DNA of 64,000 nt from Variovorax brevis (GCF_030317105.1 NZ_JASZYG010000008.1:362516-426515), one strand, 5' to 3'; shown: positions 25,429 through 33,545, counted from the stretch's first letter. The notes: generated from the letters alone by a model not told the origin. A program made the numbers and translations.

Positions 25429-26664
25429 CTTCTTCTCGATCGACTGGTTCTTCAGCGTCGCGTAGACCGGCATGCCCTTGCGATACGCCGGATAGTCCTC
25501 GCCCTCGATGAGCGGCAGCAGGTAGTTGCGGCACGCATCGGTGATGCCGAAACCGTCCGCGGAAATGAACTCGCGCGGCATCATCTTCTCGTTGTTGGCG
25601 ACCTTGTCGAGCGTCGCCGTGCCGATGCGGTAGCTGTAGGGCGAATCCGAAATGCGCTCGATCGTCGGCATGACCGAGTTCTGGCCTTCCAGCGCGAGCT
25701 CGACGGCGCGCTGGCCGAGTTCGTAGGCCTGCTTCACATCGGTGGCCGAGGCAATGTGCCGCGCCGAGCGTTGCAAATAGTCCGCCACCGCCCAGTGGAA
25801 CTTGTAGTCCAGCGCTTGCTTCACCATTTGGGCCACCACGGGTGCCGCGCCGCCGAGTTGCGCATGGCCAAAAGCATCGCGCGTGCCTTGTTCGGCCAGG
25901 AAGGTGCCGTCGGGATGATGGCAGCCTTCGGAGACGACGACGGTGCAGTAGCCGTGGTGCTTTACCAGGGCGTCCACGCGCGCCAGGAACAGCGGCGCAT
26001 CGAACTCGATCTCGGGGAAGAGCACCACCACCGGAATGCCATGGTCCGCCGCCAGCGCACCGGCCGCCGCGATCCAGCCCGCGTGTCGCCCCATCACTTC
26101 GAGCACGAACACCTTGGTGGAACTGGCCGCCATCGAGCGCACGTCAAAGGATGCTTCGAGCGTGGACACGGCGACGTACTTCGCGACCGAGCCGAAGCCG
26201 GGGCAGCAGTCGGTCAGTGGCAGGTCGTTGTCGATGGTCTTGGGCACGTGGATGGCTTGCAGCGGATAGCCCATCGACTGCGACAACTGGCTCACCTTGA
26301 AGCAGGTGTCGGCCGAATCGCCGCCGCCGTTGTAGAAGAAGTAGCCAATGTCGTGCGCCTTGAAGACTTCAATCAGCCGCTCGTATTCGCGCCGGTTCTT
26401 TTCGAGCGACTTGAGCTTGTAGCGGCACGAGCCGAAAGCGCCGGCCGGCGTGCTGCGCAGTGCCGAAATGGATTCGGCGGATTCGAGACTGGTATCGATC
26501 AGGTCTTCAGCGAGCGCGCCGAGGATGCCGTTGCGCCCCGCGTACACGGTGCCGATGCGATCGGCGTGCTTGCGAGCTGTTTCGATGACACCGCACGCCG
26601 AGGCGTTGATGACCGACGTGACGCCGCCGGACTGGGCGTAGAAAGCATTCTTGGGGGAAGTCAT
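25405..26664 (-). CDS. pfp: 6-phosphofructokinase, PPi-dependent type
   Basis: Phosphorylates fructose 6-phosphate reversibly in glycolysis. The 419-residue protein has GGGDS at residues 113-117 and PKTIDND at 141-147. An Asp at 116 (where ATP-dependent enzymes have Gly) and Lys142 (where they have Gly) are the known marks of pyrophosphate-dependent PFKs, so PPi is the likely donor. ATG at 26662-26664 is chosen because AAGGAG lies about 8 bases upstream; longer in-frame starts are unlikely. The start overlaps the stop of the CWC gene (ATGA), so translation is coupled. The 3' end overlaps the metallopeptidase gene. Confidence 0.9.
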   Translation of the reverse strand: MTSPKNAFYAQSGGVTSVINASACGVIETARKHADRIGTVYAGRNGILGALAEDLIDTSLESAESISALRSTPAGAFGSCRYKLKSLEKNRREYERLIEVFKAHDIGYFFYNGGGDSADTCFKVSQLSQSMGYPLQAIHVPKTIDNDLPLTDCCPGFGSVAKYVAVSTLEASFDVRSMAASSTKVFVLEVMGRHAGWIAAAGALAADHGIPVVVLFPEIEFDAPLFLARVDALVKHHGYCTVVVSEGCHHPDGTFLAEQGTRDAFGHAQLGGAAPVVAQMVKQALDYKFHWAVADYLQRSARHIASATDVKQAYELGQRAVELALEGQNSVMPTIERISDSPYSYRIGTATLDKVANNEKMMPREFISADGFGITDACRNYLLPLIEGEDYPAYRKGMPVYATLKNQSIEKKLAAFAIA

Positions 26665-26891
26665 GAAAGTTTCTCCTTGGCCAGCGCCTTGGCCGTGCAT
26701 TTCGCGCAAATGCACGCGAGCCCGCGCGCATCGAGCGGCACGCTGGCGCGCAGCGAATCAGTGAATGTGGCGCCCATGCACCAGCAGGGCGGTTGCGCCT
26801 GCCCGGTCTCGCGCGCGAGTTCCATCGCGCAGCGATTCACTTCGCCGCAAAGGGGGCAGCGCGTGGGATCGGGAGACGGCAGGGCGGACAT
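26661..26891 (-). CDS. cysteine-rich CWC family mini-protein
   Basis: A 76-residue protein with paired cysteine motifs: CPLCGEVNRC near the start, CWC in the middle and CICAKC near the end. This matches the Cys_rich_CWC family of unknown function, probably a metal-binding knuckle. I chose the ATG at 26889-26891 (MSALPSPDPTRCP) because the first Cys pair follows at the usual distance; an earlier in-frame ATG two to three codons upstream is possible. The stop overlaps the phosphofructokinase start, so the two are co-translated. Function is unknown. Confidence 0.75.
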   Translation of the reverse strand: MSALPSPDPTRCPLCGEVNRCAMELARETGQAQPPCWCMGATFTDSLRASVPLDARGLACICAKCTAKALAKEKLS

Positions 26892-26961
26892 GGGTGCATT
26901 CTGCGGCAGGCACATGTCACAAGCAAAACGCCTGCCGTCTCGCAGCGACACGCGCAGTCGA

Positions 26962-27130
26962 TCAAACCGGAGGCGGCGGCAGCTGAGCCAGTTTGACGGC
27001 GACTTGCTGGCACGCGGCAATGAGGTCGCGCGGTCCCGGAGCGCTGCAGGCCCGCGAATTCGCGGGCATCGGCGGGTTCGGTGTGCAGCGGTTTGCCCGG
27101 GCCGCAAAGATTCTCAAGTGGGGAGAGCAT
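26962..27130 (-). pseudogene. internally deleted HEPN-domain gene remnant
   Basis: Read on the minus strand from the ATG at 27130, the first codons give SPLENLCGPGKPLHTEP and then DAREFAGLQRSGTAR, which matches the N-terminus of the HEPN proteins that usually follow this type of nucleotidyltransferase. Directly after it, in another frame, the DNA encodes RDLIAACQQVAVKLAQLPP and a TGA at 26962, which resembles the C-terminus of the same family. The central helices, including the Rx4-6H active site, are missing. The 169-base span is not a multiple of three. It overlaps the end of the nucleotidyltransferase gene by 17 bases. Homology is from memory of the family. Confidence 0.6.
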
Positions 27131-27770
27131 CTGCGCCCCCTATCACCCACAGCTTGGGCTGCGCCATGACCCGCTCTACAAACGATTCCTTGTTTTTGTG
27201 TTTTTGCATGAGTTCCCTCCCCGTCATGATTGTTGGATTCACGGTCCGTCCCAGGCGGGACGAGACTTCGTCGAGTGCCAGGAACAACTCGCCGTACGAG
27301 AGATCATCGCTGATGAGCATCAGGTCGATATCGCTCGCGGCCGTGTCGCTCTTTTTGGCAACCGACCCGAACACGAAAGCGGCTTCGATTTGCTCACGCA
27401 GGGGTTCGAGCGCTTCGCGCAGTGGACCCGCCAAGCCGAATGTCTTGCGGACGATGCCGCACAACTCGTCGTAGATGGGCGCGGTCGGGTTCGCTTGATA
27501 GTGCTTCTGGTTGCCAACCGGCGTGATGGTGAGCAGGCCGCTGTCGGCGAGGTGCTTGAGTTCGCGTTGCACGGCGCCGGAGCCGGAACCGGTCAGGTTG
27601 ATCAGCTCCTTGGCAAAAAAGCTGCGCTCCGGTTGGCCGAAGAGGTAGCCCAGAACGCGCTGTTGCGTGGTGGTGAAAAGGGCGTCACCAAGCCCGCCGC
27701 CTTCGGGCGGAGCAGATCTCGATGCGGCTGACGTACCCATTTTGGGCATTGTAGTACCCAAATTGAGCAT
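27114..27770 (-). CDS. HTH-nucleotidyltransferase protein (MNT type)
   Basis: A 218-residue protein with an N-terminal winged-helix part (FTTTQQRVLGYLFGQPERSF, GSGSGAVQRELKHLADSGLL, VGNQKHYQAN) and a C-terminal minimal nucleotidyltransferase domain with FGSVAKKSDTAASDIDLML, holding the GS-x(n)-DxD catalytic pattern. Proteins of this build usually precede a HEPN gene and form MNT-HEPN toxin-antitoxin-like modules; here that partner is a remnant. In-frame ATGs exist at 27770, 27749 and 27740. Two direct repeats overlap the first two, so 27740 may be the true start if the repeats are operators. No clear ribosome-binding site distinguishes them. Confidence 0.82.
   Translation of the reverse strand: MLNLGTTMPKMGTSAASRSAPPEGGGLGDALFTTTQQRVLGYLFGQPERSFFAKELINLTGSGSGAVQRELKHLADSGLLTITPVGNQKHYQANPTAPIYDELCGIVRKTFGLAGPLREALEPLREQIEAAFVFGSVAKKSDTAASDIDLMLISDDLSYGELFLALDEVSSRLGRTVNPTIMTGRELMQKHKNKESFVERVMAQPKLWVIGGADALPT
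27734..27770. promoter_or_regulatory. two direct operator-like repeats at nucleotidyltransferase start
   Basis: TACCCATTTTGGGCAT (27734-27749) and TACCCAAATTGAGCAT (27755-27770) match at 13 of 16 positions, and each is itself partly palindromic. Their spacing of 21 bp is two helical turns, which suits cooperative binding of a dimeric HTH protein on one DNA face. Each ends in a possible start codon. The natural candidate ligand is the HTH domain encoded here. Confidence 0.55.
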
Positions 27771-27776
27771 TTGTGA

Positions 27777-28955
27777 TCAACGCCCGGGCAGCCCCATCCC
27801 CCGCGCAATCACCTCTTTCATGATCTCGTTCGTTCCGCCGTAGATCCGCTGCACCCGCGCATCCGCATAGGCCCGCGTCACGGGGTATTCCCACATGTAG
27901 CCATACCCGCCGAAGAACTGCACGCATTCATCCATCACCTTGCATTGCAGGTCGCTGGTCCAGTACTTCGCCATGCTGGCCGTGGCGGTGTCGAGCTTGT
28001 CGGCCATCAGGAGCTCGATGCACTTGTCGACGAAGACCTGCGCGACCTGCACCTGGGTCTGCAGTTCGGCCAGCTTGTAGCGCGTGTTCTGGTAGGCGCC
28101 GACGGGTTGGCCAAACACCTTGCGCTCCTTGACGTATGCCACCGTCTGCTCGATTGCCGCCTGCGATGCCGCCACGGCGCTGATCGCAATCTGCATGCGC
28201 TCCCACGGCAACTGCTCCATCAGGCAGATGAAGCCGCGACCTTCCTGCTGCGCGCCGCCGAGCAACTGGTCGGCCGACACGCGCACGTCGTTGAAGAACA
28301 GTTCCGACGTGTCTTGCGCTTTCAGCCCAAGCTTCTTGAGGCGCTTGCCTTTCTCGAAACCCGGCATGCCGCGCTCGATCAGGAACAAGCTCGTGCCCTT
28401 GGCGCCCGCGGCGGGGTCGGTCTTGGCCACGACGATCACCAGGTCGGCGAGCCAGCCATTGGTGATGAAGGTCTTGCTGCCGTTGATGACATAGCTGCCG
28501 TCCGCCTGCTTCACGGCGCTGGTGCGCACCGCCTGCAGATCGCTGCCGGCCGAAGGCTCGCTCATGGCGATGGCGCCGATCATTTCGCCGCTCGCGAGCT
28601 TGGGCAGGTAGTGATTTTTCTGTGCGTCGGTTCCGTAGCGAAGGATGTACGGCGCCACGATTTCGCTGTGCAGTCCCCAGCCGATGCCCGTGTGCCCGGC
28701 GGCCCACAGTTCCTCGAACTGGATCACCGAGTAGAGAAGGTCCGCGCCCGCGCCCCCGTATTCCTCAGGCAGGGACATGCACAGGAAGCCGTTGGCACCC
28801 GCCTTGTTCCAGACCTCGCGGTCCACATGGCCGCGTTCCTCCCATGCTTCGTGGAAGGGCGCGATCTCCTTGTCCATGAAACGGCGCAGGCTGTCGCGAA
28901 AGGCCTCGTGCTCGGCCGTGAAAAGGCTTCGTTCAATCACGGAACGCCCCTTCAA
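27777..28955 (-). CDS. acyl-CoA dehydrogenase (long-chain/isovaleryl-type active site)
   Basis: FAD enzyme of 392 residues making trans-2-enoyl-CoA. Family marks: AMSEPSAGSDLQAVRT (FAD/substrate loop), a middle beta-domain, FFGGYGYMWEYPVTRAYAD and RIYGGTNEIMKEVI at the end. The residue that is glutamate in medium- and short-chain enzymes (YEGT) is glycine here, and a candidate base lies in LPWERMQIA, as in long-chain and isovaleryl-CoA dehydrogenases. The enzyme should therefore be active by the alternative geometry. The start overlaps the stop of the upstream isomerase gene in ATGA. Last gene of a thiolase-isomerase-dehydrogenase operon; substrate not determinable. Confidence 0.93.
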   Translation of the reverse strand: MKGRSVIERSLFTAEHEAFRDSLRRFMDKEIAPFHEAWEERGHVDREVWNKAGANGFLCMSLPEEYGGAGADLLYSVIQFEELWAAGHTGIGWGLHSEIVAPYILRYGTDAQKNHYLPKLASGEMIGAIAMSEPSAGSDLQAVRTSAVKQADGSYVINGSKTFITNGWLADLVIVVAKTDPAAGAKGTSLFLIERGMPGFEKGKRLKKLGLKAQDTSELFFNDVRVSADQLLGGAQQEGRGFICLMEQLPWERMQIAISAVAASQAAIEQTVAYVKERKVFGQPVGAYQNTRYKLAELQTQVQVAQVFVDKCIELLMADKLDTATASMAKYWTSDLQCKVMDECVQFFGGYGYMWEYPVTRAYADARVQRIYGGTNEIMKEVIARGMGLPGR

Positions 28956-29749
28956 CGGCCCGGGAACACCGGCTTGCGCTTTTGCTGGAAGGCGGCCACG
29001 CCCTCGGCAAAGACAGGCGCGTTGATCAGCACACGCTGGCGCTCGCTTTCGTAGTGCAGTTGTTCGCTCTGGGTGTGGCGCGCCGAGGCTGCAAAAGCCT
29101 GCCGCGCCTCGATCACCGCGTGCGCAGGGAGTTGGGCGAGCCGCCTGGCGATCTGGTCGGCTTCGAGCAGCAGCAGTTCATCTTCGAAGGCGGCCCAGAT
29201 CAGGCCCCAGTCGGCCGCCTTGTCGGCGCTCAGGCGCTCGTCGAGCAGCGCCATGCCCATCGCACGCGCGGGACCGACCAGCCGTGGAATGGCCCAGGTG
29301 CATCCCAGATCCGGCACGATGCCGAGCTTGGGCAAAAAGGGCAGATAGAAATACGCGCTGCGCGCCGCAATGACGATGTCGCACGCCAGCGCAATGCCCA
29401 CACCAGCCCCCGCTGCGGGGCCGTTGACGGCGCACACCACGGGCACCGGCATCGACCCGAGCGCTTCGATGATCGGATGGCTCAGCGACTGCATCCATTC
29501 GGCTGTGGCGTCTCCAGGCGACTTGCCGCCGGGAGCTTCGGAGCGGATCGTGCCCAGGTCGGCGCCCACGCAAAAGGCTTTGCCCGCGCCCGTCAGGACA
29601 ACGGCGCGCACCGCGCGATCGTCGCGCACGTGCGCCAGCGCATCGCGCAGCGCCTGTTGCAGTTCGATCGCAATGGGGTTGAGCTTGTGCGGCAGGTTGA
29701 GCGTGAGCGTCGCGATGCCGTCCTTCGCGTCATAGAGGACGTAGTCCAT
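28952..29749 (-). CDS. enoyl-CoA hydratase/isomerase family, PaaG-like
   Basis: Crotonase-fold protein of 265 residues. The oxyanion-hole region is FCVGADLGTI and NGPAAGAGVGIALACD. Neither of the two glutamates of true hydratases is present: the positions hold Gly and Leu. Instead KLGIVPDLGCTW carries the aspartate used by PaaG-type isomerases, and the following RLVGPARAMGMALL and ADWGLIW are also very PaaG-like. It is thus more likely an isomerase than a hydratase. The window holds no other phenylacetate genes. It lies between thiolase and acyl-CoA dehydrogenase with almost no gaps, so it is co-transcribed. Confidence 0.88.
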   Translation of the reverse strand: MDYVLYDAKDGIATLTLNLPHKLNPIAIELQQALRDALAHVRDDRAVRAVVLTGAGKAFCVGADLGTIRSEAPGGKSPGDATAEWMQSLSHPIIEALGSMPVPVVCAVNGPAAGAGVGIALACDIVIAARSAYFYLPFLPKLGIVPDLGCTWAIPRLVGPARAMGMALLDERLSADKAADWGLIWAAFEDELLLLEADQIARRLAQLPAHAVIEARQAFAASARHTQSEQLHYESERQRVLINAPVFAEGVAAFQQKRKPVFPGR

Positions 29750-29750
29750 G

Positions 29751-30929
29751 TCAAAGACGCTCGACGATCGTGACGTTGGCCATCCCGCCGCCTTCGCACA
29801 TGGTCTGCAGGCCGTAGCGCTTGCCTCTTTGGTGCAGTGCGTTGACCAGCGTGGTCATCAGCTTGGTGCCCGATGCGCCGAGCGGGTGGCCCAGCGCAAT
29901 TGCACCGCCGTTCACGTTCAGCCGCGCAGGGTCGGCGTCGAGCGTTTGCAGCCACGCGAGCGGCACCGGCGCAAAGGCTTCGTTGACTTCGTACAGGTCG
30001 ATGTCCTGCATCTTCATGCCGGCCTTTTGCAGCGCGCGCGCCGTCGCGGGAATCGGCGCTTCCAGCATGATGACCGGGTCGTGCCCCATCACGCTCATGT
30101 GGTGGATGCGTGCCAGCGGCTTCACGCCGAGCGCCTTCAGGCCGCGTTCGTTCACGACCAGCACGCCGCTGGCGCCGTCGCAGATCTGGCTGGCGGTGGC
30201 CGCCGTGCAGCGACCGCCTTCGCGGATCAGCTTCACGCCCTGGATGCCTTCGAGCGTGGCGTCGAAGCGGATGCCTTCGTCCACTGCATGCATCTGGCCG
30301 CTGCCTGCGCCCTCGGCGGTGCGGATTTCGATGGGGACGATCTCGTTGTCGAAATGGCCCGCGCGACTGGCCGCGATGCCCCGCTGGTGGCTCTCGAAGG
30401 CGTAGCGATCCAGGTCGTCCTTGGACAGGCCGTAGTTCACCGCGATCATTTCCGCGCCGGTGAACTGGCTGAATTCCACGCCCGGATAGCGCGCCTGCAT
30501 GGCCGGGCTCATGTAGAAGCCGAGGCCGGCCTTCTGCGGCAGGGCGTTGGGCGTGAACATGGGCACGCGCGTCATGCTTTCCACGCCGCCGGCGATCACC
30601 GCGTCCATGCTGCCCGACATCACGGCTTGCGCCGCGAAATGCAAGGCCTGTTGCGACGATCCGCATTGACGATCGACCGACGTGCCGGGTACCGATTCAG
30701 GCAGCTTCGACGCGAGCACCGCGTTGCGCGCGACGTTGGTCGCCTGTTCGCCGACCTGGCTCACGCAGCCAAGGATCACGTCCTCCACAGCCGCCGGATC
30801 GATGCCGCTTCGATCGACCAATGCGTTGATGACCTGCGCCGCCAGATCCACCGGATGCCATCCGGAAAGCTTGCCGCCACGACGCCCGCCCGCGGTGCGC
30901 GCGGTGGCGACGATGTATGCCTCTGCCAT
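29751..30929 (-). CDS. acetyl-CoA acyltransferase (thiolase)
   Basis: Thiolase II-type enzyme of 392 residues that cleaves or condenses acyl-CoA. The acyl-accepting Cys89 lies in DRQCGSSQQAL; VNEAFA and the C-terminal histidine motif GGAIALGHPLGASG and cysteine in CEGGGMAN complete the active site. ATG at 30929 with GAAGG about 9 bases upstream is preferred; a TTG two codons earlier is in frame. The isomerase gene starts one base after its stop. The operon probably serves fatty-acid or related acyl-CoA degradation. Confidence 0.93.
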   Translation of the reverse strand: MAEAYIVATARTAGGRRGGKLSGWHPVDLAAQVINALVDRSGIDPAAVEDVILGCVSQVGEQATNVARNAVLASKLPESVPGTSVDRQCGSSQQALHFAAQAVMSGSMDAVIAGGVESMTRVPMFTPNALPQKAGLGFYMSPAMQARYPGVEFSQFTGAEMIAVNYGLSKDDLDRYAFESHQRGIAASRAGHFDNEIVPIEIRTAEGAGSGQMHAVDEGIRFDATLEGIQGVKLIREGGRCTAATASQICDGASGVLVVNERGLKALGVKPLARIHHMSVMGHDPVIMLEAPIPATARALQKAGMKMQDIDLYEVNEAFAPVPLAWLQTLDADPARLNVNGGAIALGHPLGASGTKLMTTLVNALHQRGKRYGLQTMCEGGGMANVTIVERL

Positions 30930-30981
30930 GTTCAAACCCCTTCAAGCAAACGTCGATGGTTCGACGCTTGCGCCCCCGCGG

Positions 30982-31296
30982 TCAAGCCGGGGACAACCCG
31001 TGCGGCAAAAGTCGCCAAGGCGACCACGGTTGCCGCTCGATGTTCGGCAGGGCGACTGGCTGCGCGTCGGACACCGCGATGGTCGAGGCTTCGAGTGCCG
31101 ACACCAGCGCGCGCCGGTGCAACTCGCCGACATAGCGCTCGCCGGGCTCCAGCACGATGTCGCGCGCATCATCGTCCAGCGTGATCCAGATGCAGCCGCT
31201 GCGGCACTCGACGCCCACGCCCGCCGCGTCGGGCAGCGTCACGATGGCGTGCGCCGGAAGATCGATCTGGAAGCGGGACGTTCTCTTCGTGGTCAT
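30982..31296 (-). CDS. DUF2917 domain protein
   Basis: A 104-residue protein of unknown function. After a basic start (TTKRTSRFQIDLPAHAIVTL) comes the DUF2917 core with CRSGCIWITLDDDARDIVL and EPGERYVGELHRRALVSAL, probably a small cupin-like beta fold. ATG at 31294-31296 has AAGGAG at good spacing. It diverges from a LysR regulator over an 82-base gap with two LysR-like sites, so it is the likely target of that regulator. A longer frame reaching upstream on this strand runs through the LysR gene and is a shadow. Confidence 0.82.
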   Translation of the reverse strand: MTTKRTSRFQIDLPAHAIVTLPDAAGVGVECRSGCIWITLDDDARDIVLEPGERYVGELHRRALVSALEASTIAVSDAQPVALPNIERQPWSPWRLLPHGLSPA

Positions 31297-31311
31297 GGCA
31301 GGCTCCTTCGC

Positions 31312-31364
31312 ATTCTTGATGAGAATGAATATAGTGAGCAGCGCGCCATCTTTCATGCGGTGAA
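31312..31364. promoter_or_regulatory. two LysR-type binding sites in the divergent promoter
   Basis: ATTCTTGATGAGAAT (31312-31326) is a perfect inverted repeat of the T-N11-A class, and TTCATGCGGTGAA (31352-31364) is a second one with TTCA/TGAA arms. Both lie in the 82-base gap between DUF2917 and the LysR gene. Their 40-bp spacing (about four helical turns) suits a LysR tetramer. Inference from pattern only. Confidence 0.45.
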
Positions 31365-31378
31365 TAGGAACACGTTGC

Positions 31379-32323
31379 ATGCGTCCGGAGAATGCGAAAC
31401 CCCTGCCTGACCTGCCGCCCCTCGAACTGCTGCGGGCCTTCGAGGCGGCGGCGCGCACGCTCAGCTTCACGCTGGCGGCTGCCGAACTGCACCTAACCCA
31501 ATCCGCCGTCAGCCGGCAGATCCAGCAGCTCGAAGAAAGCGTCGGCGTGCTGCTGTTCGAGCGGCGGCACCGCGCGATTGCGCTGACCGAGGCTGGGCGC
31601 GTGCTGCAGCGCGCCACCGTGGAGTGCATCGAGCGCCTGCGCGATGCCACCGCCCGGCTGCGCGCCGTTCCGGCGCCGCGCCAAATTGCCATGACCTGCA
31701 CGCCGGGCTTTGCCTCGCTCTGGCTCATTCCGCGCCTGGCGCGCTTCACCGCCAGCCATCCGCAGGTGGACGTTCGCGTCTCGGCCTCACTGGAGGTTTT
31801 CGACCTCGACCGCGCGCGCCTCGACCTGGCGGTGCGCTTCGTGGCGATGAGTCGCGGGACTGGACCGGTGCTGTTCGAGGAATCGGTGATGCCGCTGTGC
31901 GCGCCGCAACTCGCCGCCACGCTGAAAGTGCCGGAGGACCTCACGGAGCACACCTTGCTCACCATCGAAGGCCCCACGCACAACGAAGCGCCGACCACGG
32001 ACTGGGAGCCCTGGCTCGAAATCATGAAGATCCCCGAGCTGCACATGAAAAGCACCCTGCGCTTCTCCCACTACACGGACGCCGTCAGCGCCGCGGTGGC
32101 CGGGCAGGGCGTCGTGATCGGGCGGCTGCCGCTGTCGCAGGACCTGTTGCGCGACGGGCGACTGGTGGCGCCCTTTGGCGAAGGGGCGTCGTCGCGTCGC
32201 GGCTACTTCATCGAGGCCTCGCGCCGTGCGGCGGGCAATGCCGACGCGCAGGACTTCATTCGCTGGCTGCGCGCCGAGGCGGAAGCCACGCGCAGCGGCC
32301 AAACACCCACACGCCAAGGCTGA
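31379..32323 (+). CDS. LysR-family transcriptional regulator (GcvA-like)
   Basis: DNA-binding regulator of 314 residues. The N-terminal winged helix reads LPPLELLRAFEAAARTLSFTLAAAELHLTQSAVSRQI in pieces, with the recognition helix TQSAVSRQIQQLEE around residues 40-53; a type 2 periplasmic-binding effector domain follows from about residue 95. The PPLELLRAFEAAAR opening is typical of the GcvA subgroup. It is transcribed away from DUF2917 and precedes an MFS transporter by 16 bases, so either could be its target. Confidence 0.9.
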   Translation: MRPENAKPLPDLPPLELLRAFEAAARTLSFTLAAAELHLTQSAVSRQIQQLEESVGVLLFERRHRAIALTEAGRVLQRATVECIERLRDATARLRAVPAPRQIAMTCTPGFASLWLIPRLARFTASHPQVDVRVSASLEVFDLDRARLDLAVRFVAMSRGTGPVLFEESVMPLCAPQLAATLKVPEDLTEHTLLTIEGPTHNEAPTTDWEPWLEIMKIPELHMKSTLRFSHYTDAVSAAVAGQGVVIGRLPLSQDLLRDGRLVAPFGEGASSRRGYFIEASRRAAGNADAQDFIRWLRAEAEATRSGQTPTRQG

Positions 32324-32339
32324 CGCCGACGCGCTGTTC

Positions 32340-33545
32340 ATGAAAGTCTTGATGGCCGTCGCCCAATCCGAATCCTCCAAGGCTGGCCTTTCAACGCCGG
32401 TGCTGTTCCTCATGGCCGTGGCGTCCGGCCTGTGCGCCGGTGGCAACTATTTCAACCAACCGCTGCTTCACTCGATTTCGCTCAGCCTGAACGTCAGTCA
32501 ATCGCAGGCAGCGCTCACGGTGACGATGGCGCAGGTGGCCTACGCCTTCGGCCTCGTCCTGCTCGTGCCGCTGGGCGACATGCTGGAGCGGCGCCGTCTG
32601 GCCGTGACGCTGATGCTGCTGGCGGCGATCGGCCAGTTCACCAGCGGCTTTGCGGCCAACTTCGGGATGCTGGCGGTCGGCACCATCCTTGCCGGACTGT
32701 TTTCGGTGGCGGCGCAGATCCTCGTACCGATGGCGGCCACGCTGGCTGCGCCGGGGCGCAGCGGGCGCGCGGTGGGGATGGTCATGAGCGGGCTGCTCAC
32801 CGGCATCCTGACGGCACGCAGCGTGGCCGGTTTGCTTTCGGGCCTCGGCGGCTGGAACACCGTGTACCGTGTGGCCGGCGTTGCGATGCTCTTGCTCGCG
32901 CTTGCACTGCGTTTTTCGCTACCGTCGTCGCGCAATCCGACGCGCGTGCGCTACGGCGAGGTGCTGGCATCGCTCGTCACGCTGTTCATGCGCTTTCCGC
33001 GGCTTCGCAGCCGCGCGCTGGTTGGCGCACTGTCGTTCTCGTCGGTGAGCGCGCTGTTCTCGACGATGGCGTTGCTGCTGTCGGGGCCGAACTACGGCAT
33101 GAGCGACTCAGCCATCGGCTTGGTCGGGTTGGTGGGTGTGGCGGGCGCGTCCATGGCCAGCGTGGCGGGGCGGCTGGCCGACAAGGGATGGGTGCAGCAG
33201 ACCACCGCGGCGGGCGTGGTGTTGCTGGCACTGAGCTGGGGAATGCTGTGGCTGGGCGTGGACCACCTGGGATGGTTCATCGCCGGCATGCTGGTCATCG
33301 ACCTCGCGCTGCAAGCGGTGCACATCAGCAACCAGAACGTGGTCTATGCGCTGGCGCCGGAAGCGCGTTCGCGTTTGAACGCGGTGTACATGACGAGCTA
33401 TTTCATCGGGGCGGCGAGTGGATCGGCGCTGGGGTCGCTGGCGTGGCGGCATGGAGGGTGGCATGCGACGTGTGCGGTGGGGGCGTGCCTGGCGGCATTC
33501 GCAGGTATGGCGGTGTGGAACGATCGTCGTATTGCGCGCGCCTGA
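32340..33545 (+). CDS. MFS transporter
   Basis: Major facilitator protein of 401 residues with about twelve hydrophobic segments, beginning PVLFLMAVASGLCAGGNYFNQPLL; the NYFNQPL motif is typical of YnfM/AraJ-like exporters. The loop after helix 2 has GDMLERRRLAV. ATG at 32340 is taken as start; one at 32352 is also possible and neither has a clear ribosome-binding site. The gene follows the LysR regulator by 16 bases on the same strand and may be co-transcribed. A hairpin at 33566-33587 lies just after the stop. Substrate unknown. Confidence 0.88.
   Translation: MKVLMAVAQSESSKAGLSTPVLFLMAVASGLCAGGNYFNQPLLHSISLSLNVSQSQAALTVTMAQVAYAFGLVLLVPLGDMLERRRLAVTLMLLAAIGQFTSGFAANFGMLAVGTILAGLFSVAAQILVPMAATLAAPGRSGRAVGMVMSGLLTGILTARSVAGLLSGLGGWNTVYRVAGVAMLLLALALRFSLPSSRNPTRVRYGEVLASLVTLFMRFPRLRSRALVGALSFSSVSALFSTMALLLSGPNYGMSDSAIGLVGLVGVAGASMASVAGRLADKGWVQQTTAAGVVLLALSWGMLWLGVDHLGWFIAGMLVIDLALQAVHISNQNVVYALAPEARSRLNAVYMTSYFIGAASGSALGSLAWRHGGWHATCAVGACLAAFAGMAVWNDRRIARA

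Noticed and set aside
27777..28955. Acyl-CoA dehydrogenase as a catalytically dead enzyme
   Set aside because: The missing Glu in YGGT is normal for the long-chain and isovaleryl type, where another glutamate acts, and one is present in LPWERM.
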